Of a stretch of 64,000 nucleotides of DNA, positions 42,968 to 53,224 are shown one piece after another (the stretch's first letter is position 1; each line of letters opens with the position of its first letter). Where the stretch lies: NCBI GenBank assembly GCA_002794785.1, contig NBBA01000012.1, forward strand, positions 620,001 through 684,000, written 5' to 3'. The translations under genes were made by a program, and so were the position numbers. Under the pieces are notes generated by a model. It was not told where the DNA came from. It did no database searches and saw only the letters and a list, made by a program, of their open reading frames with translations. The stretch comes from Coniferiporia sulphurascens. Taxonomy: Eukaryota; Basidiomycota; Agaricomycetes; Hymenochaetales; Hymenochaetaceae.

Positions 42968-43633
42968 CTAAAGGTCCATAGGCAGGTACCTTTCAGTTGG
43001 TGTCCTGTCATTGATCACATTATCCAGCAGTTCATTAATGTGGTTTATCCTAGCGATATGTTGTGTGTATCCTGGAGGTGGCGCCAGGGGTGATCCATTT
43101 GATAACCATAGTGTTATCACGTAAAGATTAACGTTGCCGATCTGTTGATCGGCAGTTGTCGATCCCTTTGCTGATAGGTTCTCGAAGAGGGTGATTACCT
43201 TTGCGTGTAATCGGTGAGCGTTAGCTAGGAATGTGTTATCCTGTAACGTCCTGTATGGGAAGGATCCTGAGACCACTCATAGGTCACATTCCTTGTCATG
43301 TATGTGCAGGTTCACTATCATCTGGACATGGATGTTGTGCAAAAACTCCTGTACATCAAAGATGTACATTTGTATTGTGTGCGTTACCCTGACCTCCGTG
43401 CCATCGCCTATAGGGTCTACAGTGTGATCTGTAGTTACCTGGCAGTTCGTGTACCCTGCCATGTATAAGCATTCAGTTATTACCGTGTTAAATGCTTCCC
43501 ATGATTGATTGTATGCGGTCCGGCATTGGTGGCAGAGTCTTGATGAGTCAAGAGTCTTTAGCAGTCGCTTGAGCATCGTGATTGGCCTGATGTTCCCAAG
43601 AAGTCCTGGTTTTCTAGTTAGTTCCATCCCCAT
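42968..43633 (-). pseudogene. ORF inside LTR-G, 222 codons with one TGA, unknown function
   Basis: ATG 43633 opens MGMELTRKPGLLGNIRPITM and runs 118 codons to TGA 43279-43277. The same frame then continues 103 codons (SGSFPYRTLQDNTFLANAHRL, LSAKGSTTADQQIGNVN) to a stop at 42968. It has no gag, protease, RT or integrase motif, signal peptide or membrane segment that I can see; one CHQC pair is present. The frame also extends upstream of the ATG by about 20 codons. It lies in the sense orientation of the LTR. It could be an LTR-encoded accessory protein, a captured fragment, or chance. Confidence 0.5.
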
Positions 43634-43801
43634 GTTGAATGATCGCTGGATGGTATCTGTGGGAGTCCCTTCCTGTATTGGTAGTTGCTGGTATCATTGC
43701 CTAAGCTTGTAAACAAGCTTATTCATTAATTCCTAACAGCGGTGGTAGCCGGTTCGTCACCTGGGCAGGTGGAAATGGAGGGCCTCCGTCTTTGCCGGTT
43801 C

Positions 43802-44966
43802 GACCCCAGTCTGCACTGTGCATCTCCATGGTGCCATGCAAGGACTTCCTGTTCAGCCAGAACGGACACACCATCACTGAGAAGGCCCTCATGGCCGAAA
43901 TCCAGCACAACCCGGCACTCTGCAACCTCGACTTCGTAGTCACCCCTCACTTCACCACCACCGATGACCACCTGCCGACTCTTGACAGGTCTCCAGGTTC
44001 TGTGCCACTGGCTGAAGCTGATGGGGCACCTTAATTGCCTCTCCAACCGCACCTCTGGCACTATCCACCTGGCATTTGCCATGATGGCACTGGAGGGACA
44101 CCCGACCAACGAAGATATGGACCTGGACCTCCTCAGGGATTACATGAGTCATATGCTTGGAACCCGCTCCCAGGATCTGGACCCAGCTCTCTTGGAGCTT
44201 TCAGGTGTGCTTCCCCCCTTTTCCTCTGACTAGTGCCCACCTTTCGGACTCCCCCTCATACGTCCTGGCCGGTGCCCTCGCCCCCCCTTTCCTATTCTAA
44301 ACTACTCCTCTGCACCTGATGTCGTCTGTTTGGCTATGCTGTAGTGATACATATTCCTCCCTCATTCCACTCTTTTGCTAATAGGGGCCCTTCACACCTT
44401 GGCACCCTTCGGGGAGCAGGGCCCCTGCCCAGTTTTGTGTGTTGTGCAATGACGGGCGCCTCTGTTGTTACGTAGTTAGGGCAGCTTGTAATTAGGTAAT
44501 ACTGCAGGAATAATAAAGGAAAAAAAAAAAAAAGACTCTTGACAGGTGCCCAGTGGTCTTCTCCTTCATCGACCCAGATGGCTCCATCCATGAGCGCCTC
44601 CTCAAGAGGCCACGCATATGGATGTTTGGGTCCACCCTCTGACTCTCAGTCCCACCTGTCCACCCCACCCTCACCCAATGCGAGAGGTGCCAGGGCCTCG
44701 GCCATGGAACCAAGGGCTGCCGAGCCCAACCATGCTGCGCTGACTGTGCAGGTGCTCATTTGACCTGCAATCACCGCAAATCATGCGCCCACTGCGCGAC
44801 AGATGCAGTGCCCGAAGGTGACACATGTCCCCACCCCCGCCTCTGCAACAACTGCAAAGGCGACCACCCTGCCACCCTGCCAACATGCCCTAAGAAGAGG
44901 CACTACCGCCAAATCGAAGAGGCCCTTGCCACCGACCCCACCAACAACCAGATGGAGGAACTATGA
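43802..44966 (+). pseudogene. L14 ORF1, C-terminal half, interrupted by L15
   Basis: It reads ALCISMVPCKDFLFSQNGHTI, ALCNLDFVVTPHF and LPTLDR to 43990. After L15 and its TSD are removed, the frame continues CPVVFSFIDPDGSIHERLLKRP. A TGA at 44639-44641 stands in place of the Arg of the RLSVPP motif. Knuckles CERCQGLGHGTKGC, CCADCAGAHLTCNH and CNNCKGDHPATLPTC follow, all zinc ligands present, then EEALATDPTNNQMEEL ending in the TGA that overlaps the ORF2 ATG at 44963. Confidence 0.88.
43991..44533 (+). mobile_element. L15: 543-bp 5'-truncated LINE 3' end, 14-bp TSD
   Basis: The perfect 14-bp TSD GACTCTTGACAGGT lies at 43977-43990 and 44534-44547. The insert carries the ORF2 C terminus (VLCHWLKLMGHLNCLSNRTSGTI, DMDLDLLRDYMSHMLG, ALLELSGVLPPFSSD) to about 44233, then a 3' UTR ending in poly(A). 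It is a typical truncated LINE insertion into L14 ORF1. Confidence 0.94.
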
Positions 44967-47900
44967 TAGAGAAGCTCTCTGTCTTACAGTGGAACGCCGC
45001 CCGCTCACTAGTGGCGATACATTCCCTAATTCCCGTCCTTACAACTGACCCCTCCCCCCCACACCTAATCCTTATCCAGGAACCACCCTGGTACCAAATA
45101 GGCTTGCAACCCTCACTCAATGACCTGACCAGCACCCCGGTCCTCAATGTCCCCACCATCCCAGGATACATACCTGTCCTACCACCAGAGGTCTGTCCTC
45201 AAGTAGTCACATATGTATCCAGGGCCCTCCCCCCCACCTCCTGGTCGATTCTTAGAGCCGCATCACATGGCACCAACATACTGATGGTGGAGGTACGATC
45301 CCAACTCACCCTTCGGGTGTGCAACTACTATGGCATGCATCCCCCAGAGCGAGAGAATGCCTCCCCCCAGTACCCAGGTGAGTCCTTTTTATTTTCACTC
45401 CCCTCAGTGCTAGCCACCACTCTACTCATGGTGGGCGACTTCAACTGTCATCACCACACGTGGTCTGATCTCTCCATCCCATGACAAGATGACTTGGGGG
45501 TGCAACCCCTTGATGACTTTTTCCGTGGGCATGGCCTGGCGCCTGCCCATCTCCCTGACTCTGACTCCCAGCCCAACGGCAATCGCCATAGGTGCCCCAT
45601 TGACATGATCTGGGCCCCACCCATGGTCAACCCTGACTCTATTTTAGATTCAGCTACCTCTGGCCCCTCACCACTGTCCAACCACACTATCCTGCGCTGG
45701 TCTTTGCCGTTTCGGCCCCCCCCTCCTGTCCTAAAGACATGCTGGCTCCTACCAGCTGACAAGGAGGAATGGACCGACATCACCTTCTCTCTCCTAGAAG
45801 CAGCTTTCCGCCTACCAGGGCTCGACACCCACGCCCTGGACATTAAAGCGAAGGCAGTCACTGACGCTATGGTAGCCACCCTCCAGCCGTTCACCTGCCT
45901 CTCTAAACCGTCGAAAATGGAAGTCCCATGGTGGTCACCCCACTGCAAGACTCTCTTATCCACCATCACAATGGCCACCACCCCCTCCAGTGATCAGCAG
46001 CATGTCGTGCCTTCAAAAGGGGCATCAGGATGGCGAAACGACAATTCTACGCTGACCAGGCAGCAGAAGCGGATGCCTCCAACATTTGGAACTGGGCCAA
46101 ACGCGGCCTCGGTAACCAACCTACCCCAATCCCCTCGCTCAAAAGGCAGGATGGCTCCTTCACCCAGATGGATGAAGAGAAAGGTGAGCTATTTCACGAG
46201 ACCTTCTTCATGCCCCCCCACCCCATGAAGCGAACAACATCCCGCTGCCACCAATCCAACCAGCTGCCCTGCCCATACTCTTAACAGAGCTCACGGGGGC
46301 ACTGTCCAACACTTCCAACTTGTCAGCCCCAGGCCTCTCAGGTATCGGCTATCACCCTCTGAAATGGGTGGTCGATGCCTACCCCGATGAGATACTCACA
46401 CTTTTCAACGACTGCCTACACTTGGGACACCACCCTGAGTGCTGGCAGGCGGCAAAAGTGGTGATGCTCAGGAAGCCTAACAAGAAGGATCCATTCTCGC
46501 CACACTCATACCGGCCCATCACCCTCGAGGAGACCCTAGGGAAACTCCTCAAAAAGATAATAGCTAACCAGCTCCAGTTCCTTGCCAATACAAGGGGCTG
46601 GCTGCCACCCAACCAATATGGGGGGCGCCAAGGCCATTCAGTCTATGACGCTGCCCAACACCTTTTACAGATTGTGGAATGTGCCCACTTGGAGGGCCAT
46701 GTCTGTTCAGTCCTAGCGGTCGACATTCAGGGCTTCTTCAACTCAGTACACCCCCAACTCCTCCACCACCAACTGTTGGACCTCGGTTGCGCGCCAGAAA
46801 TGGCCGACTGGTGCCAGTCCTTCATGACGGACCGGCAGGTCGCTATCACTTTCGATGGCACCACCCTCCCCACCGCCCCCAAACCCGACTTCGGCACCCC
46901 ACAGGGATCGCCAGTCTCACCCATCCTGTCAACAATATTCGCGGGGGTAGTCCTCCGGCACTTCCACCAAGCTGGCACTACCGCCCTGGCATATGTTGAT
47001 GACCATTTACTTATTTGTGTAGGTCCCTCAGTGGCATCCAACTGCCGCACCCTAGCCCATGCCTACCAACAACTTGACACCCTCTTCGGCACCATTGGTC
47101 TCAACATCGAAGCTGCCAAGACAGAGTGCCTCCACTTTCACCCCCCTCGGTGATGCACCGGCTATGATGGTTGGGACACTGCCAGAGTCCAGGTCGACAA
47201 CAACACCCTGATCTGCCCCTCAATCCCACTTTGGTGGTTGGGGATATGGTGGGACCTGGGCCTCTCCTTCAAGCCCCACATTGAGCGAATGCGCTCCAAG
47301 GGGCTCTCCACACTCGCTGCCCTCCGCATCCTGGGAAACACCCAACGCGGCATCTCGGCCCTCCTCCTCTGCCGCCTATATACCTCCTGTGTATGCTCCG
47401 TCCTGTCATGGGGGGTGCCAGTCTGGTACCATGGCCGCTGCCAAAAAACACTGGTAAACTGGTTACAGTCCGTGCAGAACATGGCTTGTCGCTGGATCCT
47501 GGGTGTCTTTAAAGGCACCTCCCCCCATTCAACCAATTTCCTTTGCTCTGTTCCCCCTCTCTCTTTCTATTTCGAGTATATAAAGACAACCCATTCCCTG
47601 TGCCTATGGCGTACCCCTCACTCTATTGGTCAGAAATTATTTAAAACCATAGCTAACAGACCGTTCTCCCTTTCGTTGCAGGTCCAAGCCCCCTGGGTTC
47701 AACAGGTCCCTGCATACACGCATCCCCCATGGATGGACCCCCTGGCCTTCACAAACAGCCGAGTCCACTTCACCACCCCTGTCACTCCGGTCAGTGTGGA
47801 CACGCGCAAGCAGTTCATGAGCGCTGCACAGGCCCTCGGCTCCACCACCCACATCCAAGTATTCACAGATGGCTCATGCATTGACAACAAGTCAGGCTCG

Positions 47901-48959
47901 GCTATATGCACAATGCTAGGCACCACCCACCTCCAGTCACAACAACTGGAATCCCCCACCTGTGCCACCGCCACGGATGCCAAGGAGTTCTCCCTCGCAA
48001 TGGCCCCTGGATGGGTAGCACGCCAACTCCCGGCTCAGCCGCATGTCGCATCAGACATATTCTTCATGTCTGATTTGCTGACTGCGCTGCACCTATTCCA
48101 CATGTGGGCCGCTGCCCCAGGCGCCCACCTCCTCCACATCTGGAAAGTGGGTGTGGAAACTCTGCTGGACTCGTACCCCTGGATCACTGTTCACTTTGTA
48201 TGGTGTCCTGGTCACTCAGACATCCCTGGAAATGAATGGGCTGACAGGGAAGCAAAAATGGCAACTGAGCTTCCCCCATCTGACTTAAAACCCTCCACCT
48301 CTGCTCTAAAAGAAGTCGCAGCATGTACACTTATGGACCGCTGGACCTTCTCGCTCGCCTGTCCCCTAGCCTCAACCGCAGACAAATACTTGGCGGTACA
48401 TGGCCTCCCCTCCAGACGACCTAGGAAGCTGCTCATGCACTCAGTCGACCACCCCTGGAGTGAACTATCCGCAGTTGCTCAGGTCCTCTGTTGTGCCGGT
48501 CCCTATGGGGGTTACTGGCTGAGCCTAGACTCAGCCTACCAGCGCTGACATGGCTTGATCTCGCATTGCAGGTGGCACAACCACCCCCCCTGGCCAGCCC
48601 AGTCGACTGCCCACATCCTCAGCGGCTGTAGCACCTTCCACTCGTGGATATGACGTGTCTGGCCACCTTGGGACCCTCTCCCAGTCCACCACTCAGAGTG
48701 GGCTGATGAAAACCGCCTCCTGGTTCTGTGCCGTTGGCTGAAGCTGATGGGGCATCTTAACTGCCTCTCCGACCATGCCACAGGCGCCATCCGGCTGTCA
48801 TTCGCCACGATGGACCTAGATGGCCTCCCCACCAACGAGGATATGGACTTGGACCTCCTAAGGGACTACATGCGTTGTATGCTTGGACCCCAAACCCAGG
48901 ACTCGGACCCCACCCTGTTGGAGCTCTCAGGTATGCTCCCCCCTTTCCCTCTCGAATAG
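44963..48959 (+). pseudogene. L14 ORF2 (endonuclease, RT, RNase H) with catalytic motifs intact but stops and frameshifts
   Basis: ATG 44963 (MIEKLSVLQWNAA). Endonuclease: LIQEPPWYQIGLQPS, VGDFNCHHHTW, CPIDMIWAPP, LSNHTIL, with a TGA at 45482. Two frameshifts lie near 45990 and 46220. From 46320 one frame runs to 48959. RT: KPNKKDPFSPHSYRPITLEETLGKLLKK, LAVDIQGFFNSVH, GTPQGSPVSPIL, AYVDDHLL. RNase H: VFTDGSCID, KEFSLAMAPGWVA, MSDLLTAL, WCPGHSDIPGNEWAD. TGA stops lie at 47151 (after HFHPPR), 48546 and 48651 (after TFHSWI). The RT and RNase H active sites look intact. Confidence 0.9.
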
Positions 48960-49256
48960 CGACTGCCTTTCGGATTCCTTTGAATACGTCTCGGCCAGCA
49001 CTCTCGCCCTCCCTTTCCTCTTCTAAGCTTCTTATTTTAACCTGCCCTCAACTGTGTGGTTTGTTCGAAGCGATATGTATCCCGCCCTCTCCTCTTCCTT
49101 TGTTACTTACCAAATAGGGGCTCTCCACACTTCAGCACCCTTAGGGGAGCAGAGCCCCTGCCCAGTTTTGTGTGATGTGCAATGACGGGCGCCTCCGTTG
49201 TTATGTAGTTAGGGCCCCCCTCCAGGGGGCAGCTTGTAATTATGTAATACTGCAGG

Positions 49257-49287
<31 letters not shown>
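48960..49287 (+). repeat. L14 3' UTR with AAT-repeat tail
   Basis: Same 3' UTR as L7 and L20: CCCCCCTCCAGGGGG inverted repeat, GTAATTATGTAATACTGCAGG and about ten AAT/ATA units, ending AAAA. Confidence 0.88.
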
Positions 49288-49299
49288 GGGGGTGCATGC

Positions 49300-49669
49300 C
49301 ATAGTAGTTGCACACCTGGAGGGTGAGTTGGGATCGGACCTCCACCATCAGTACATCAGTGCTGTGAGACGCGGCTCCAAGAATCGACCAGGAAGTTGGG
49401 GGGAGGGCCCTGGGTACATATGTGACTACCCAAGGATGGACCTCTGGTGGTAGGACAGGTACATAGCCTGGGATGGTGGGGACATTGAGGACCAGGGTAC
49501 CGGTCAGGTCGGTGAGCGAGGGTTGCAGCCCTATTTGGTACCAGGGCAGTTCCTGGATAAGAATTAGGTGCAGGGGAGAGGGGTCAGTAGTAAGGACAGG
49601 GATTAGGGAATTTATCACTGCAAGGGAGTGGGTGGTGTTCCACTGCAAGATAGAGAGTGTCTCTATCAT
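49300..49669 (-). pseudogene. L16 ORF2 start: N-terminal endonuclease fragment
   Basis: ATG 49669 (MIETLSILQWNTTHSLAVIN) overlaps the ORF1 stop as ATGA. LIQELPWYQIGLQPS follows (QEP reads QEL here), then VCNYYGMHP, after which the L14 tail cuts the domain before GDFN. Only the first third of the endonuclease is present. Confidence 0.85.
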
Positions 49670-50775
49670 AGTTCCTCCATCTGTTCATTGTTGGGGTCGG
49701 TGGCAAGGGCCTCTTCGATTTGGTGGTATCACCTCTTCTTAGGGAAAGCCAGTAGGGTGGTGGGGTGGTCGCCCTTGCAGTTGATGCAGAGGCGGGGGTG
49801 GGAGCACGTGTCGCCTTTGGGCACTGTGTCGGTTGCGCAGTGGGCACACAATTTGCGGTGATTGTGGGTTGAGTGGGTGCCTGCACAGTCAGCGCAACAA
49901 GCTTGGGCTTGGCAGCCTTTGGTCCCATGTCCGAGGCCCTGGCACTGCTCACACTGAGTGAGGGTGGGGCAAATGGGTGGGACAGAGAGCCGGAGGGCAG
50001 ATTCGAACATCTAGATGTGTGGCCTCTTGAGGAGGTGCTCATGGATGGAGCCATTGGAGTCGACGAAGGAGAAGACCACTGGGCACCTGTCGAGCATCAG
50101 CAGGTGATCCTCAGTGGCAGCGAAGTGGGGGGTGACTACGAAGTCGAGGTTGTGTAGTGCCGAATTGTGCCAGATTTCAGCCATGAGGGCCTTCTTGGTG
50201 ATGGTATGTCTGTTCTGGCCGAACAGGAAGTCCTTGCATGGCACCATGGAGATGTGGAGTGCGGACTGGGGGCAGACTCTGGAGGGGGTCAGCAAGAATG
50301 ACACCAGGATGGGTATTCCTGGGGTGATGCATTCTGTGTGCATATGGGAGGTGAACACTGCAGAGTGCCGGTCAATGATCGTCTCCATGGTCGGGTTAGC
50401 AGAGGAGGGGCGTGCCACAAATGTGGTCATGATGTTCCCCTTTACATTAAATGTGGAGGACAGGACCGGGACTTGGTCTGGGGCGGGGAGGGAGGCGAAG
50501 AACTCATGTGACATCTTTGTTAGGGCCATTGTGGACTTCTGGTTTTTGGCATGAATGCTGATGGTTGGGGTGAATACCAGGGTTGGGTCCTTAGCATACA
50601 TAGTGGGTGGGGGGGGGCACCTTACATGTGTGCTTCTTCTTCTTCTGCACCAGGTTGATGACTGTCCCAGTGGCTGGGGCTACTGGGGTGGGGTTGGCAG
50701 TTGTCGGAGGGGCTGCAGCCGCAGCTACTTGTGCATAGGAGGTGGGGGTGGCTGTGATGGCGGCCTGGGCGGTGG

Positions 50776-50780
50776 GTTGG

Positions 50781-50826
<46 letters not shown>

Positions 50827-50829
50827 GCT
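50776..50829 (-). repeat. GTT/CAA trinucleotide repeat encoding poly-Gln in L16 ORF1
   Basis: About 17 consecutive TTG/GTT triplets on the plus strand, giving a Gln run on the minus strand. Other copies have only 4-8 Gln codons at this place (L8, L10, L20), so the run has expanded in this copy. Confidence 0.9.
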
Positions 50830-51219
50830 GTTGGTGGGGGGTGGGCCTGGAGCTGAGGGAAGCCATCTGACGTGAAATGGAAGCAACATCAGTGGTCAGG
50901 CGCTTGACTGCGTCAGTCAGTGCCTTCATTTCTGGGGTCACAGGGGCGGTGGCAGGGGTCCTGGTGGTGGCCGGGGGTACTGCTGGGGGGTAGCTGGGGC
51001 AAAGGGTTTTGGGAGGGCAATTTCTTTCCCCCCCCTTTGCGAAGTTGTAGGCCATCTCTGCGTTGCGGAGACTGTGGAATTGGGGGTCCTTCTTGTCCTC
51101 CACTAAGTGGGCAAGGGTTTGCTGGACGTTCCAGAGGAGGTCACCAATGAACTGAGCCGCCTTAATGTTCAGTGATGGTGGTGGAGGCATCCTTGGTGTC
51201 ATGGTTGAAAGTCTTCCAG

Positions 51220-51770
51220 CCCCTCTCGACACCCTCGAAAGCTGCTCATGCATTCGGTCGACCACCCACACAAGGAGTTATCTGCCATCACACAGGTCCT
51301 CTGCCATGCCGGTCCCTATGGGGGATACTGGCTGAGTTTTGACTCAGCCTACTGGCACAGGCATGGCCTTATCTCACACTGCAGGTGGCACAACCACCCC
51401 CCATGGCCTACACAGTCGACTGCCCACATCCTAGGCGGCTGCAGTACGTTCCACCTGTGGATATGACATGTATGGCCACCACGAGACCCTCTCCCAGTCC
51501 ACCACTCAGAGTGGGCTGATGAACACTGGCTCCCAGTTTTGCACCGCTGGCTTAAGCTGACAGGGCACCTAAACCGCCTCTCTGACCATGCCACAGGCAC
51601 CATCTGGCTGTCTTTCACCGCAATGGACCTCGATGGCCACCCAACCAACGAACATATGGACCTGGACCTCCTATGGGAATACATGCATCGTATGCTAGGA
51701 CCCAAACCCAGGACTCGGACCCAGCCCTTTTGGAGCTTTCAGGTACACTCCCCCCATTTCCTCCTGATTA
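51220..51770 (+). pseudogene. L18 ORF2 C-terminal fragment
   Basis: It reads KLLMHSVDHPHKELSAITQVLCHAGPYGGYWLSFDSAYW, RHGLISHCRWHNHPPW, then TGA after TFHLWI (same site as L8 and L14), HRWLKLTGHLNRLSDHATG and DMDLDLL-type block. A frameshift near 51710 scrambles the last residues. Confidence 0.86.
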
Positions 51771-52083
51771 AATGCCCATCTTTTGGATTCCTATGGATAC
51801 GTCTCGGCCAGTGCTCTCACCTCCCCATTCTCCCTTCTAAGCTTCTTACTTTACCTGCCCTCACCCGCTTGGTATGTTCATAGCGATATGTAACCCGCTT
51901 TCTCTTGTTCTCCTTATGCAATAGGGGCTCTCCACACTTTGGCACCCTTTGGGGAGCAGAGCCCCCACCCAGTTTTGTGCGATGTGCAATGATGGGCACC
52001 TCCATTGTTATGTAGTTAGGGCCCCCCCTTCGGGGGGGCAGCTTGTAATTATGTAATACTGCAGGAATAATAATAATAAAAAG
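51220..52083 (+). mobile_element. L18: 864-bp 5'-truncated LINE, 11-bp TSD
   Basis: The TSD AAGTCTTCCAG is perfect at 51209-51219 and 52084-52094. The insert starts in the ORF2 C-terminal domain and ends with the subfamily-A 3' UTR and a short AAT tail with AAAAAG. It lies in L16 ORF1. Confidence 0.92.
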
Positions 52084-52524
52084 AAGTCTTCCAGGGCATG
52101 CAAGAGGGAGTACATGAACCCCGAGGTGTGGGGTTCATAGTTTGAGGTACCGGGGCTGCTCTTGGGGTGAGTGGCAACATGGCGGCAGAGGAACATTTCC
52201 ATCCGAGGCTTGCGCCTCCCACCTGTTGTGGAGGGGTATGGGGGTCGACCGCCATCTCTGGGGCTGTCTCACTGAATTCATTGGAGCCATGGATCGACCC
52301 TACTGAGGAGGCTGGGGAGCCCACTCGGGATGTGTGCCTCGACTCGTTGCATGCTTGGGTGGTGAAGTTGTAGACTGACACCATTTGGGAGTCATCCATG
52401 TTGGGGGAGGGGGCGAGAATGTCTGGGGAGGAGGTTGGGACCTGGGGGGGGTTGGTGGTGGGGGCATCCCTTCTTGACCTCTTACCACCACCATCTCCCT
52501 AGTGTGGGCAGCTCAAACTCCCCC

Positions 52525-53151
52525 ATGGCAGATCAGTTTGGTGGTCATCCTCTACGACCTACAGGCCTCTCTACAGCTAGTTCTACAGCGTCTGGAGCAG
52601 CCAACCCTGGCCACTGTCAGTTGCCAACCCCCCCCCGAAGCTGCTTGCTGTCCCCACTGGCACGACTCACCCCCCCCCAACTATGACACCCTCACAGGCG
52701 AAACCCCTCTAGGCGACCTCAACCAGTGGCCACAGTGGGGAATGCAGACTGCCCTCAACGTCACCCAAGCCCAGATAGTATCAGGGCCTGGAGAAGACGA
52801 CCAGATGCGGGACAACCTGCATACACCACCCCATCAACAGGCAAGCGCAATGCCGACGTCCTCTCCCCCGAGACCCCGCACAACCGGCCGGTCACCTCAG
52901 AGTTCATTCGAGCCCTGACTGACTTCGCACCGAACATCGAAAGGGCCCTAGCAACCCTCAAGGCCGAAATTGAAGTGGCCGCCAGCTCCACCTCAGTTGT
53001 ACAAGCGACAGCAGCATTCCTGGGAAAACTAACAGCCCTCAGTCATGATGCATTGTCGACAGCTTACCGGACTCAAGAACAGGATGACCCGGACCACATC
53101 GCCACCTACTCTGTGGAACAGGTGTATGCCACCAACATGATGGGAGCGTGA
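52525..53151 (+). pseudogene. L19 ORF1, divergent type C, N-terminal part, frameshifted
   Basis: ATG 52525 (MADQFGGHPLRPTGLST) follows the leader. After frame changes, FIRALTDFAPNIERALATLK, AAFLGKLTALSHDALSTAY and DDPDHIATYSVEQVYATNMMGA are positional counterparts of the GFMYSL/GDLLWNVQ/DPQHI/MAYNF block of other ORF1 proteins. The zinc-knuckle half is missing. Low identity to the other copies marks a separate ORF1 lineage. Confidence 0.72.
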
Positions 53152-53224
53152 ATCTCCCTTGGCGCACCATTCTCCAATGCCCTCAGAGCCCTGTTCACCT
53201 TCAACACCAGGTCAATACAGTGGG

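Larger units (their letters stand above)
42262..43738 (-). mobile_element. LTR-G: 1,477-bp solo LTR (or small LTR-like element) containing an ORF, TSD GCGGT
   Basis: The termini are TGTTAGGA and TCCTAACA, an 8-bp perfect inverted repeat beginning TG and ending CA. Perfect 5-bp duplications GCGGT lie at 42257-42261 and 43739-43743. TATATAAG on the minus strand (42441-42434) is the best core promoter, so sense is taken as minus, which places a 222-codon ORF upstream of the promoter in U3. No internal direct repeat that would mark two LTRs was seen by eye. A tandem run of GCTCCACTG-like units lies at 42609-42675. Confidence 0.82.
40133..43801 (-). mobile_element. L13: 5'-truncated subfamily-B LINE, split by LTR-G
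   Basis: The A tail is at 40133 after the site CCCCCACCACCAACC (40118-40132). The element runs through the subfamily-B 3' UTR, C-terminal domain, RNase H and RT to 42261, is interrupted by LTR-G (42262-43738), and resumes to 43801, where a plus-strand element begins. The right-hand TSD is not in place; the same 15-mer appears inverted at 52450-52464. Confidence 0.83.
43802..49287 (+). mobile_element. L14: LINE lacking its 5' end, plus strand, containing L15
   Basis: It starts in the middle of ORF1 (CCCCAGTCTGCACTG), is interrupted by L15 at 43991-44533, and continues through ORF1, ORF2 and 3' UTR to an AAT-repeat tail ending at 49287. The 5' junction with L13 shows only a 3-4 bp overlap (TCGA). 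The flanks left (L13 RT) and right (L16 endonuclease) do not match, so no TSD is found. Confidence 0.85.
49288..52464 (-). mobile_element. L16: LINE piece (ORF1 and start of endonuclease), minus strand, containing L18
   Basis: Pieces in minus order: 52464-52095, then 51219-49288, separated by L18 with an 11-bp TSD. The 5' end at 52464 lies within the ORF1 N terminus (at CCCCCACCACCAACC) where L19 begins; the 3' end at 49288 lies within the endonuclease where L14 ends. Read in reverse, its 5' end continues L12 at exactly the base where L13 inserted. Confidence 0.83.
49666..52464 (-). pseudogene. L16 ORF1 with glutamine-run expansion, split by L18
   Basis: The N-terminal part (52399-52095) reads MDDSQMVSVYNF and EMAVDPHTPPQQVGGASL. 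After L18, FIGDLLWNVQQTLAHLVEDKKDP and MAYNFAKGG lead to a run of about 18 Gln encoded by (TTG)n on the plus strand near 50776-50829. Then come PTSYAQVAAAAAP, KKKKH, MVPCKDFLFGQNRHTI, a TAG after KRPHI, and knuckles CEQCQGLGHGTKGC, CCADCAGTHSTHNH and CINCKGDHPTTLLAF (last Cys lost). A TGA lies near the C terminus. A frame change occurs near 50600. Confidence 0.85.

Noticed and set aside
45380..45412. Possible 30-nt intron in the endonuclease (GTGAGT...CCCCTCAG)
   Set aside because: The reading frame is open across it and codes a conserved segment (PGESFLFSLP) in all copies; 30 nt is too short for a normal intron.
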